Position numbers and translations under genes: made by a program. This document shows, in pieces, positions 1 through 10,899 of a stretch of DNA of 64,000 bases. Numbering within the stretch: the first letter of the stretch is position 1; each line of letters begins with the position of its first letter. The DNA is from Phytophthora sp. 'mugwort' (taxonomy: Eukaryota; Oomycota; Peronosporomycetes; Peronosporales; Peronosporaceae), in NCBI GenBank assembly GCA_033558025.1, contig JAUCEF010000011.1, positions 3,534,001 through 3,598,000 on the forward strand, read 5' to 3'. The notes beneath the pieces are model-generated. The model saw nothing but the letters and a program-made list of their open reading frames with translations. It was not told the DNA's origin and did no database searches.

Positions 1-178
1 TACCAAATTGGTGTCAGGAACTGCTCTAATTCTACGCTACTAGCTATTTTTCTAATTCTGTTAATTTCAATTTATAAAAGTTTAATGAAAGTATTAAACT
101 CATATCTATGATCCAGCAATAGTACTGAAATGTAATATACAAAATATTTAAGCAATAAATATTATTAATACTCATATA

Positions 179-386
179 CAGTCCGCGACAGTGGTATATG
201 AACATCATCGGTCTCTCCAAATTTTTTTTATCAAATTGTGTTTTCATTCGCTGAAATTACCCTGGATTATAACAAATTGTAAGATCTGTCGATTACACCA
301 ACCTTGATGCTGAATTCCACCTGGTTTTGAAAAACGATGAAAAATATTACTTCACGAGGTGCGACAAAATATATGAACATAACTTC
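179..386 (+). repeat. left terminal inverted repeat of the Tc1 element
   Basis: Pairs with 1539-1748 in inverted orientation. Alignment by eye runs from the terminal CAGTCC through an A/T-rich run, CCTGGATTATAAC, TGAATTCCACCTGG and ATATGAACATAACTTC, with scattered substitutions and one-base indels. Around 210 bases is long for a Tc1 relative and resembles the long inverted-repeat subgroup. Confidence 0.85.
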
Positions 387-440
387 CACATATGACCGAA
401 ACAATTGTTTTAAAGCATTATGGATGCGATTCGCGCGTTG

Positions 441-1421
441 CTAATACGAAATATGTGCTCCCTGGCGTACTAATACCCGGATACAGTGTTTGCGCATTGA
501 TAGGGTCAGATCTGTGAGCGTCTTGGGAGGAATTACAGCCCATGCCGCCAAACCGCTTTCTTCAGCTCATCTTTCGTGTTGTGCTGCTTCCCGCCTTCGT
601 AACCTTGCTGGGTCATGATGCCCCATAGATTCTCAATAGGATTGAGGTCTGGTGACAAAGCTGGCCAGTCCATAACGTCGATCCCTTGGGCTTGAAGCCA
701 GTTCATCGTGTAGCGGGATTTGTGGATGGCCGCATTGTCTTGTTGAAAAATATGGTTTTCCGCATCGATGAACGGTTGCAAATGCGTGCTTAGGATCCTC
801 ACATACTTGACGGAGTCTTGGTTGCCATCCACGAACTTCAATTCAGACTTGGTGTCCGCACGAAATGCTCCCCAAATCATGACACCACCGCCACCAGTAT
901 GACGACGGACGTTGAGCTCCTTAGGGCGACGCGAGTCGACCCATTCGTAGCGCATGCCATCCGGGCCATCCAGATTCCCCTTATTCTCATCGCTGAACGC
1001 CACTTGACACCACCCTTCGTCATCCTTGAGGCCCATACGCTCGGCCCACTTGACCCTTGCTTCTCGGTGGCGCTTCGTCAACGCTGGAGCGGCACCACGC
1101 TTCTTGTACTTGAGCCGGCTCACCGACTTGATCACGCGCTGAATCATACGCACGCTGTGCACCAACTTGAGCTTCTCTTTTTTTGCGGACGAACGGAGCA
1201 CGGACACACAGCGGATGATATGCCGCTTCTCACGCGCAGTCACTTTCGACACGCTTCCAAGCCGTTTCTTGGGCTGAAAATTGGCAGGCGTCTTCAACAC
1301 ATTCTGCACGGTCCTGACAGAGCGTGTGAGCACCTGTGCGATGCCCCGGACCGAAACCGCGCAGTGAGAGCGTCCGAATTGACTCGTGTTATTTGTCGGA
1401 CAGATGCGAAGCTCGTGCCAT
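441..1421 (-). pseudogene. Tc1-family DD34E transposase, frameshifted
   Basis: Encodes the transposase that would cut and rejoin the element ends. The main open frame (533-1552) contains a helix-turn-helix region (RGIAQVLTRSVRTVQNVL) and a DDE catalytic core: SDEN, then FQQDNAAIHKS, then DLNPIENLWG, with 34 residues between the second Asp and the Glu, the Tc1 spacing. It stops at WRHGL, but the expected C-terminal tail (IPPKTLTDLTLSMRK) continues directly in another frame down to a stop at 441, so one base has probably been lost near 533. At the N-terminus a family-like start (MARASHLSDK, ATG at 1421) lies in another frame and meets a stop, indicating a second lesion. No intact protein can be made. 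The plus-strand frame at 818-1435 is an antisense shadow. Confidence 0.85.
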
Positions 1422-1538
1422 CGTTGGCGAATTGAAAAGTGGCGCCACGATTGGTGGGATAGCAATCTGTATAGTAAGCACATTAACAACGCGTGGCGAG
1501 GGCTGTGGATCAAACTTACGCAAACTTTCCGCAAATCC

Positions 1539-1748
1539 GAAGTTATGTTCATATATTGTGTCGCACCTCGTTGAAGTAATATTTTTCATCATTTTTCAAA
1601 ACCAGGTGGAATTCAGCATCAAAAGTTGGTGCATTTGACAGATCTTGCAATTCGTTATAATCCAGGGTAATTTCTGCGAATGAAAACACAATTTGATAAA
1701 AAAAAATTGGAGAGACCGATGGTGCTCATATACCACTGTCGCGGACTG
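1539..1748 (-). repeat. right terminal inverted repeat of the Tc1 element
   Basis: Inverted copy of 179-386. The transposase start region lies just inside this repeat, so the promoter is probably within the inverted end. Confidence 0.85.
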
Positions 1749-1750
1749 TA

Positions 1751-2473
1751 TGAGCCACTAAGGCCATTCACAGATGATATCAAATATATTAATATATGAT
1801 AAATTATTGAGTGGTATACTGTATTAGTGCAATATCATCATAGTAGTACGAATCTCTGCTTGACTTCCCGACGTAGGTTCCAGACACAATTTCTAACACG
1901 CGGCCTCGAACTTTGGTGGTGTAGCGGTGACCATGCGAGAGAATTAAACGACGCTAGGCGATGAAGGCGCATGGCTATTGAGCAATACTATGATGCATGT
2001 ACTTCGTATGGGGAGGTGAGCAAATTTAGCCTCTTCGAAGTGCTTGAATGCATATCCGTGCAGCACCCTGACTTGTAGATTCTGATGACTGCAAGTACAG
2101 TATTACCCCCCATACACACACACTGAACCGTCCTGCGTTCCTCCTACGCTGTGGACACGTGACACCACCTCGGGTCATTTGGCTCATGTATGAATATCTC
2201 TATTAGATGACTGTCATTGTTCACCATCAGGTAGGTGTGACTAGGTAACTCCTTGTGGATTGGGGACAAGAGCGGCCTCCATCTACAAATGGAGTGCATG
2301 AAGACCACAACATCCGCCTCGACAGAAGTGAGCCATTTGGTTTGTCAGGCCCAGATTGTACTCTCTCTACCTTTCACGTCTCACTTAATACTTGCCTCCT
2401 AGTCGCATGTTAACGGCAGAGCCGTACCTCAGCTTCGCCCACTACAATTACCCTGCAGTAAGAAACTCGTACG
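1751..2473. other. intergenic, upstream of the first receptor kinase
   Basis: No reading frame or RNA gene is supported here. The sequence is A/T-rich near the transposon and becomes more balanced toward 2474. It must contain the promoter of the kinase gene, but no clean YCAYTYY initiator was found in the last 120 bases. Confidence 0.5.
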
Positions 2474-5318
2474 ATGACAGTCTCACCGATAAGGTGTAGG
2501 ATGCTTGCGGTGGCAGCTATCGTGACGTTTATTTACGAGGCGATCGAGTTGTGCGTCGCGCAAGAGGCTACAGGTTCCTTACTAGACGAGCGAACAACGT
2601 CCTCGTCGTCGGGTTCGTTATGGACGTCATTTACTGGCTCAGAAGTTGGTTTCGTCCCGGCAACAACCGTGGCCCAAGGGATGGCTCAAGAATGGTTCAT
2701 CGCTAATTTTCTGGATAACGAGACGCAGTTGGCAGTTGGAGTGGACTCCGACCTGACAAACCTTTCCAGTAGTGACATTATCTGCAACGGGGTGCCGTCA
2801 CTTCAGAGACGTTCCGACAAATTGTTGCCTAACTTCGGCTGTCCGGACGTTTTCACAGCGATAGATGCATCATGTACATGTTTGATTTCCGGGTACAGCG
2901 ACACCGACGCTTGGGAATTTCGTGTCACTCGGCAAAGTGACGATAGTACACACAAGTTCCCGGCAACACTCACATCTGCGGATATTCTTCCGGTCAAGTC
3001 TATCAGAACAATGTTGGTTCCATCTACTCTCAAGACTCTGTAAGTACAAGTTGTCGACAGTTATCCCACAATTGGACCGAGATACTGACGATTGGTTTGT
3101 GTTGTGTATGAAGTCGAATCAATGGAGACGGCGATGTGTCCCAAGACATTCAATTCATACCGCAGGACAGGCGTATTTCTGGAACTAATTTGCCGATTGC
3201 AATCAGCACCAGTGGCTCTATATCTATCACCACAGTGTAAGTCCAGCTTGATTGGTCAATTCATCTACCATGACCAGCGCTCTAACCTTTTCGCATTCCA
3301 GGGAAATCACTAACATTAATATGTTTTCCATTACGCTTTCGGCGTCCTCTTTCCTGCCACCCACAACTAGCAACCTGTAAGTGAAAAATGAAAAACGTTA
3401 AACTATGCAATGGGTGGGCTAATTCGTTTCGTTGGTATTACAATTTTCAGTACGCTCCGAAACTGCAACTTGTTTGGCTTCGGCTTTCACTTCTTCGATG
3501 GAATTACCAACTTGCACTACTTGTGCGTCTTGGTGCAAATTTTGTTTCGTTTGCTTCGAGCCGAAGGACTAACTTCGCTGTGCTGTTTCGGGAGTGCAGG
3601 GATCTCTCCTCAAACTCGTTGACTGTTCCTTTCGCTGGCTCAACGACTCAAAACGCTTGTTCGAACCAGTTTTGTTCAATTGAGACACTGTAAGTTGGCT
3701 ATCTTGGAAACTTTCTTGATATTTCGGTCCCGGTATTAACCCGATCTGCGCTTATAGGAACCTCACTAACAACAGTTTGATAACGTTTCCCACTGTGGTC
3801 TTTAACATTGACAACTTGCAGACATTGTACGTGGACGGCGACATTGGACCTGTTACGTCGGTGTCTGACCTTGATGTTAATGCTGCTTCTACTCAGATAT
3901 ATCGCTCACAACGATATCACGGACTTCAACATCAGCAACGCGACTTTCAACGCAATCAAGAGGTTGGCAGCTTTCGAGTCCGATTTGCCGGACACGACCG
4001 CGACCTGTCCTGGCGGAACGTGGCAGACAGCACATTACTCCAAGTTCTGCGTAATCAGTGACATCATAGAAACGCCAGGTATATTTCCAATCTTTGATTC
4101 GTGAAAAGCAGTTAACTAACACTCAATATTTGCCCTTGAACAGATTCGAGCTCCGGGACTTGCGGTCAATGCATTTTGTATGTGGGAATCATCGGTGGCT
4201 GTCTGTTTCTAGCCCTTGTTGTCTTGCTGCTTTGGCAACGAGCTCGCACACGTCGTCGGGCCATTTCTGCCTCTTCACCTTCGAGTTACTATCTCGCTAG
4301 AAGCGGTAACGAGACCATCAACATCGAGACTATTAACATTCAGAGATCTAACAAAAGCACCGCCGAAAAATCGTTGCTGGAGGACCCCATCATCATCACC
4401 AACCGAATCAATTACAAGGAGATCAAGCTGGGCAAATGCCTCAGCAGAGGGGGCTTTGGTTTGGTATTCATGGGTGAGTACAAGGGCCGTCAAGTGGCTG
4501 TGAAGAAGATCCGTCCGGATCGTAGTCAGAACCTGAAAGACGTCAAGTCTTTCATTAAGGAGATCATCCTCATGGCCGAGCTTCATCATCCACGCATAGT
4601 TGAGTTTGTTGGCGTGGCCTGGCACAACCTCAAGCACATTTCGGCAGTGACGGAGTTCATGGAGGCTGGTGACTTGAGACATGTGTTGCGTAACTTCAAA
4701 CGCCAAGGCTGTCCGTTGTCCTGGAGGAATCACAAGATTACGATATCGCTGCAGATAGCTGAAGCGATCCAGTATCTCCATTCCCACAGTCCAAAGGTCA
4801 TCCACCGCGACTTAAAGTCCAAGAACGTGTTGCTTAACATGCACCTGGAGGCAAAGTTGACCGACTTTGGCGTCTCTCGGACACAGTATATTGTACAGAC
4901 CCATGCGATGACGGCAGGTATCGGCACGTCCTTTTGGATCGCTCCTGAAGTCCTGCTAGGTCGAGACTACAACGAGCAGGCCGATATTTACTCGTTCGGC
5001 ATCGTGCTATCGGAGATCGACACGGATGATTACCCGTTCTGGAACGACGCGAACCGTGACGAGCCTCGTGGTAAACTACAAGAAGCCGATATTTTACGGC
5101 AGGTTGCGACTGGCAATAAGCGGCCACAGTTCACCTCGAACTGTCCCGCTGGGATCAACTTATTGGCGGAGAGTTGCTTACAGGAGAAACCGGAAGCCCG
5201 TCCGACCGCTGCTGTCATCGTCGAGACACTGCAGCTGCTTCTACGCTCGAGCTTGCAACCGAGTTCATCGGACTCGTCGCCGTCCTTCGCCTCGGGTTCA
5301 GGCTGGACCGTGACCTAG
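2474..5318 (+). CDS. LRR receptor-like TKL protein kinase, 8 exons
   Basis: A predicted cell-surface receptor kinase of 783 residues. Exons read from splice signals: 2474-3039, 3114-3236, 3302-3376, 3451-3522, 3600-3689, 3758-3826, 3897-4078 and 4144-5318; the frame stays open across all joins. The order is: hydrophobic signal peptide (MLAVAAIVTFIYEAIE); a Cys module (IICNGVPSLQRR, FGCP, CTCL); short leucine-rich repeats, about one per exon (LTLRNCNLFG, LDLSSNSLTV, LNLTNNSLITFP); a Cys-paired cap (TCPGGTW and KFCV); a transmembrane helix (VGIIGGCLFLALVVLLLW) followed by Arg-rich stop-transfer residues; and a kinase domain. Kinase motifs are all present: GRGGF-like glycine loop (SRGGFGLVF), VAVKK, HRDLKSKN, DFG, and GTSFWIAPE in the activation loop. 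HRDLKSKN points to the tyrosine-kinase-like (TKL) group. An AATAAA occurs at 5327. The next gene is a tandem duplicate. Confidence 0.9.
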
Positions 5319-5765
5319 ACAGACGAATAAACTTTGTATCTGTACCATAATGTACTATACCGAATGCAATAATACAGTGAACGCGAGCATCGGGTTCGAC
5401 TGAACCGAAAGTTGCGGCGCTATCGATTTCGGAGACTGTTGGTACCCAACGACGCAAGACAGTAGCACGACGACGACAGGTGATTGTTATCCGTGCAAGT
5501 GCAGGAAAGCTTTGCCATATTTTATACTACTATTCATACGTATTATAAGTACTTCGATGTATATCAATATTACATGTACACTTGAACAAAACGAACCAGA
5601 TGGACCTCCTCTCTGCAATCCGTCCAGCGGACACTGTCGCGAGCTGTGCACTGATGAATGAGTTGACACTCCGATAGTCGCGTCTGGCCATTGCCGAATT
5701 CCGTCTCAAAGTCGATGAAGGTCGCACGGGTGTACGGGAGCAAGACTCGTCGTAGGTGGGGCTCC
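5319..5765. other. intergenic between the tandem receptor kinases
   Basis: Holds the 3' end of the first kinase gene (AATAAA at 5327-5332) and the promoter and leader of the second. An upstream in-frame ATG at 5691 would add 25 residues ahead of the signal peptide. No other coding signal was seen. Confidence 0.5.
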
Positions 5766-8554
5766 ATGTGGCTATTATTGCCGTGGTTGGTATCTGTCGC
5801 ACGAGCAGAAACATCGTCTTCTTCACCATTTTCGTTGCGTTTGAGCTCCGAGTCTTCGAAAGGCACCGGCGAAACCCAAGCGGAGGACCTCGCTCAGGAC
5901 TGGTTTGAGGCGAATTCGGACGATAACGTGACGTACCTGGCTGTCGGTGTGAACTCGAAGCTCTCAAACATCTCGGGCAGTGATACTATCTGTGGGGAGG
6001 GCGTGCCATCCTTACAGCGCCGAACGACCAGAGCGCTGCCCAACAGTGGCTGTCCGGCCATCTTCATGGCATTGAACGGGTCGTGTACATGTCTACCGGA
6101 GTACAACAACACCAACTCGTGAGAGTTTTTCGTCAGGAAAAGGACAGCGGAGAGTGCTTCTGCGCTCGCATTGAATGGTGCAAATGTAATATCTATCGAC
6201 ACAATCCGGACACTCGTGGTGCCGTCGACTGTGGTCTCTCTGTGAGTGCGCTGCTTCATACACGACACTTTAAAGACGCTCGAACACGCTCGAACACGCT
6301 CATGTCAACATTTTCGTGCTGTTTGTTCACTGTCAGATCAATCACAGGCGTGGGGGACAAACCACAAGCTATCTCATTCGTACCACAAGACGTCAAACTG
6401 CCTGGGTCAGATATTCCCGTTGCAGTTAACGCTGAAGACGCCAGCGATGCCATCTCTATTAGCTCCGTGTATGTAAACTACAGCAAACACAAGCTGCTGC
6501 AGCGTATAGCTGACAATGTTCTGTGCGTTGTTGCTGGTACTCAGAAGACTGGAAAACATTGACATGTCTTCTGTCGTGCTGACCATCGGACATTTCTTCC
6601 CGTCGACGACGCTTAACCTGTAAGTAGTGGGCTAGAATGCTTTGTACGCGTTTGTGGAAGATACTTGGACTCATGCTTGGGCGCTAAATGGTAGAACCAT
6701 GCGCCATTGCGGCTTAGAGACGTTCGGGTTTGACTTTTTTCAAGGCCTCAAGAGTGTCGAGTGCCTGTACGTGACCATATACAAGTTTCGGGATAGTTGT
6801 CACCACGTCTGCCAAGCTAATTTGATGTTCCTTGCTGCATCCAGTGATTTGTCCGAAAACAATCTTGCTAAACCGTACGCGGGCAACACTATTAGCAAGA
6901 CTTGTACAACTCAGTTTTGTGCTGTCCAGATTCTGTAAGTACTTCCATTTTTTTTTTTCTATCACTTGCATCAAGTTGGAACTAACATTGTTTGTTCTTG
7001 GTAGAAATCTCACCGGTAACCAGTTGACGAGCTTTCCTGAAGTTGTTTTCAACCTCGAAAATCTCCATGAATTGTACTATTCCGTGATTTCAGACATGTG
7101 GTAGTTAGTAAACAGCTTTTTTACTGATCTTTGTGCTACCTGTGACAAACAGATACATCCGCGACAACAACATCACGGACTTCAATGTTAGTGCTTCCGT
7201 TTATAATTCCATTTCAGCTCTACGAGCCTATGAATCGGATCAACCAGATGAATTCGCTACTTGTACGGATGGAGAGTGGTTAATCGCGCATGAGGTTAAA
7301 TTTTGCGTCCTTAAAGACTCTACTGAGATGGAAGGTAAAGTTTTTATTGTTAGACCGTTTGTTGTGAAATATTTAAAGTGTTCTGTTTGCCTACAAGATT
7401 CCTCAACTGGTTCCAGCTTCCTGGTGTACATTGCCATTACAGCAGGAGCTTTAGTGGTCGTTCTATTTATCATTTTTATCTGGATGAAATGCTATCATCG
7501 ACCCAGAATGGACCGTTTGTCCTCCTCCTCGAACATTGATTCCGCCGGAAGGTCTGAGCTGGATGGAATAACGCGCGAAGTGAATCGTGATCTTCTGAAT
7601 GACCCGGTGATCGTGACCAACAGGATCGAATACAAACATTTAAGGCTTGGCAAGTGTATCAGCAAAGGTGGATTTGGTTTGGTTTTCACGGGTGAATATA
7701 GAGGCCGCCGAGTTGCTATTAAGAAGATCCGACCTGATCGCAGTGGAGACATCTCAGATATTGAAGTATTTCTGAAGGAAATTAGCCTGATGGCGGTGCT
7801 TTATCATCCACGCATCGTCGAGTTTATCGGTGTGGCTTGGGATAATTTACGGCATTTGTCAGCAATTACTGAGTATATGGATAAAGGCGATCTGCGAGAA
7901 GTTTTGTACACCTTCAAGGAACGAGGATCTTCGCTGTTATGGGAATCGCATAAGGCTCCCGTCGCGCTTCACATTGCTGAGGCGCTCTCATATTTGCATT
8001 CTCAGCATCCAAAAGTGATCCATCGAGACCTGAAGTCCAAGAATATACTGATCAACATGTATTTAGAGGCCAAACTAAGCGATTTCGGCATCTCCCGCAT
8101 GCAGCACGCCATCGAGACCCACATGACAGCAGGAGTGGGAACATCTTTTTGGATAGCTCCAGAAATTCTGCGTGGTCAAGACTACGACGAGCGTGCTGAC
8201 ATTTATTCGTTTGGCGTCGTCCTGGCCGAGATCGACACCGATGATTACCCATACTGGAACGACAATTACATTGATGAACCACGAGGCAAAATTCAGGAGG
8301 CAGAAATTCTGAGTCAAGTCGCTGCAGGACAAATCCGGCCCGAGTTTTCGGCAAACTGCCCAGAAGAAATCTTAGCCATTGCTGATGCCTGTTTACAGAG
8401 GGATCCATGTGACCGCCCTACTGCTGCGGAGATTGTGGTGGTGATGCAAGACTTAATTCATCCGTCACGCCGAAGATCGTCATTGCAGTCGGTATCGGAA
8501 AACGACTCGGAATCTATTTGGTCCGTTGAAAGTCCGGGCAACATAATTATATAA
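5766..8554 (+). pseudogene. second LRR receptor-like TKL kinase, in-frame TGA
   Basis: Tandem paralogue of the preceding gene. Exons: 5766-6241, 6337-6468, 6545-6619, 6695-6766, 6845-6934, 7005-7073, 7153-7334 and 7398-8554. Exons 3 to 7 have exactly the same lengths (75, 72, 90, 69, 182) and intron phases as in the neighbour. ATG 5766 is chosen because a signal peptide follows at once (MWLLLPWLVSVARAETSS). It has the same Cys module, LRRs, transmembrane helix (FLVYIAITAGALVVVLFIIF) and complete kinase (SKGGFGLVF, VAIKK, HRDLKSKN, DFG, GTSFWIAPE). Exon 1 is interrupted by TGA at 6120-6122, exactly where the paralogue has a Trp codon (DAWEF versus NS-stop-EF). All downstream splice sites and the kinase frame are intact. 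So this is a very young nonsense allele, a sequencing error or a readthrough site. Intron 7 is 63 bases with no stop, so its retention would also keep the frame open. Confidence 0.85.
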
Positions 8555-9638
8555 ATACTTAAATATTCTGAGGAGCTACGATGGTCTATAACCGATACTG
8601 AAAACAAATTTCCGAGGACAGTAGGTTCTGTGCAAACTGCCAACTGCAGCACAACTCTATGCGATGTGCGCGCGCACCAACAACAAAAACTAACTTAGAA
8701 TTAGTATCGGTATGTTTGCTGTTCGCGTCCTGACCAAGCCGTCGTGTTAGCTATTGTGAGATTGCTTAAAACTTTGAAATACTAAGCGACTAGTTTGGAC
8801 TTGAGTGCGGGTTACTGGGTTTGGCTAAATTATTTTACATGCGATTGGTTTTTTAGCCGTTTCAAGGGCGTTCGGTGAGATAGGACGCCTTCAGACCCAT
8901 GTATCTTACCGACGCCGACCATTACGTCCTGACTTAGCGCTCACGTTTTTGGTAAGTAAAGAGTGAGTGTCAAATTACCCCTATCGGTTCAGAGAGCAGC
9001 TTGATCTGCTAATCCAATCCTCCACTGAGTGGGATCGGGCACGGCACAACATTGTATCCGTCAATATCAATCTAGGAACGACGCCGGACAACTTGTTTGA
9101 CAAGTGCACATGTCCGTGGTCTATAGTTAGGATGCGAAGTCTTAAAATATGACCTGGGCTGCCAAGAGTACGATAGAGCACGTGATAAGTTCAGTGGTGC
9201 CTTTTATACGATAGGTGGTGCTGATATTAAAGCTCAGAGTCCAAATGTACTTTTTGGTTTCAGGATACTAAAGTAATTAATAGAGCTACCACATGGGCTG
9301 TGCTTTGCAACGGCTTCACACATTCAATCCAGCCATTCATGAGACTACGCTTTTGTCGTAGCGCATACCTGGTAATTAACAGTTCTAGAGCAGTCCTATT
9401 CAACGGCAAATAACGGATGCAAAACGACAGTGCCGGGTAGTCCATTCTTAAAGCTATTATTGCGGGCGCTAGTGTTGCTGTTGTTCCTGCTAGCGAGACG
9501 GTCCGAAGTCTACACCGCTTTCCGCTCCGTCACGGTTCGTCCTGAGACACTCGTCAACTTGCGGGCAACCCGGCTATTTGACTGTCCCCGAGGCCAAATC
9601 TGCATCGTCCCCAGTCGCAGCGTCTACCTTCGTCACAA
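8555..9638. other. intergenic, no gene recognised
   Basis: Only short, unconvincing frames occur here. A hydrophobic frame at 9430-9642 (PFLKLLLRALVLLLFLLARR) overlaps the leader of the next gene in a different phase and has no supporting features. Confidence 0.45.
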
Positions 9639-10424
9639 ATGACCCCCTCTAGCGAGATTCCAAGATATCTACAGCAGCATGGCCGCGTCATTCTCTTCCC
9701 AGAACGTTTAGCAGCACCAACTAATGACGAAATGTTTTTTAAACCAACCATTTTGGCCACAACGAGGCCACGTTCATGGCCACAGCAAGTCACACCACAA
9801 GGTCGAGATCAACAGAAACCCCTCGATATTCTGCTGAGTGAATCTTCTATTCGAAGCACTTCACAAATTTGCGTCCTTCCAACTTCTGTCGCGTTAGTGA
9901 TGACCAAAAGTGATCGCCAACAAAGCCCGTCTATTCTAGAGCGCTACGCACAGACCATTCCGCTGTCCGCATCCTGCCAAAGTATTCAAAAACGTTGTTT
10001 GTTTCCCGATTGCACTAAAATGTCAGTGAGCAAAGGATTGTGTCGTGGTCACGGCGGCGGGCGGCGGTGCCATTTCGCTGGCGGGTGCACGAAAAGTGCT
10101 CAAAGTCGTAGCATGTTCTGCTGGGCGCATGGCGGTGGCCAACGCTGCAACGTCTTCACTTGCATGCGCTCGCGAAAGACAAAACATTATTGCGTTGCTC
10201 ACATGCATCTCGAGGTTGAGGACTCCCAATCCACCTCTTCCGGTAAAAGTTTTCGGGTGCCACGTTCACGTCGGAGTCGCTACGTTCCAGTTCCTACACG
10301 GATTCATCGACAGTCCTCTCAAGGATTGCTGCCCAGTTTAGGTCAAGCACTTAGTGCTGCGTCGCTTTCGCTTCCGAGTTTCCCTATTCTTCCTCAGGTT
10401 CGTAGTCGGCGCCTCGATGCGTGA
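9639..10424 (+). CDS. WRKY19-like CX4C zinc-finger protein
   Basis: A 261-residue single-exon protein whose recognisable part is a block of three short Cys/His repeats at about residues 115-190. They are CLFPDC..GLCRGHGGGRRC, CHFAGGC..FCWAHGGGQRC and CNVFTC..YCVAH. The GHGGGRRC signature is shared with the C-terminal repeats of plant WRKY19-type proteins and with a large oomycete family that usually carries that label, though no WRKY domain is present here. The N-terminal half is low in recognisable structure. The likely role is nucleic-acid or protein binding in the nucleus; this is inference only. A paralogue lies tail to tail at 10900-12387, and the two share nearly identical finger blocks. 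The first in-frame ATG is used; an upstream exon cannot be excluded. Confidence 0.75.
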   Translation: MTPSSEIPRYLQQHGRVILFPERLAAPTNDEMFFKPTILATTRPRSWPQQVTPQGRDQQKPLDILLSESSIRSTSQICVLPTSVALVMTKSDRQQSPSILERYAQTIPLSASCQSIQKRCLFPDCTKMSVSKGLCRGHGGGRRCHFAGGCTKSAQSRSMFCWAHGGGQRCNVFTCMRSRKTKHYCVAHMHLEVEDSQSTSSGKSFRVPRSRRSRYVPVPTRIHRQSSQGLLPSLGQALSAASLSLPSFPILPQVRSRRLDA

Positions 10425-10899
10425 GCCGCGATTAAGCGTGAGAAACTATTTAGATGCTTCACCGCCGGCTATACAGCAGTAGTACATCGCACCGGCAGTA
10501 CTTATCTTCATATTACTGTGGATGGAGAGTGCGTTTACAGCTCTTCAGAACAGGTGAGAAACGCTTTAAAGTTGCGAAACCGGTCTTGACAGACCTTAGT
10601 TCAAATAGTGCGGCGATAAATAAATAAAGTAAATAGATGTGATGTACATGAAGTACTAAGTATGCATAGAAAAAATTGAGCTGTATTACTAAGTACTACA
10701 AATGCTCGCATACGGTATTACTGTAATCCAACCGATCCGAATACAAAGAAAGGCTATAATATTTGTATTACTACAATTGGGATTACCGAAAAATTATGAT
10801 CGAGTAATACAAGGAGTAGTACTTGAGTAGTCGTGCGATCCTACATACACAACATTATTGAGCCGCACTCCATGCGCCACAGGAGTATCGATTTATACT
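10425..10899. other. convergent intergenic region between the zinc-finger paralogues
   Basis: A/T-rich 475 bases separating two converging stop codons, presumably holding both polyadenylation regions. The motif AAGTACTAAG recurs at about 10651 and 10690, with several similar TAGTACT / AATAC pieces; no gene is visible. Confidence 0.5.

Larger units (their letters stand above)
179..1748 (-). mobile_element. Tc1/mariner element with long inverted ends
   Basis: A cut-and-paste DNA transposon of 1,570 bases. Both ends begin CAGTCCGCGACAGTGG when read inward and are flanked by the dinucleotide TA (177-178 and 1749-1750), the target duplication typical of the Tc1/mariner superfamily. The inverted ends extend about 210 bases with few mismatches. 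Between them lies one transposase reading frame on the minus strand, which is disrupted. The copy therefore looks non-autonomous, but its near-identical ends suggest it is not very old and could still be moved in trans. Confidence 0.88.

Noticed and set aside
818..1435. A 205-residue plus-strand frame inside the Tc1 element
   Set aside because: It is antisense to the transposase, whose DDE motifs are clear on the minus strand.
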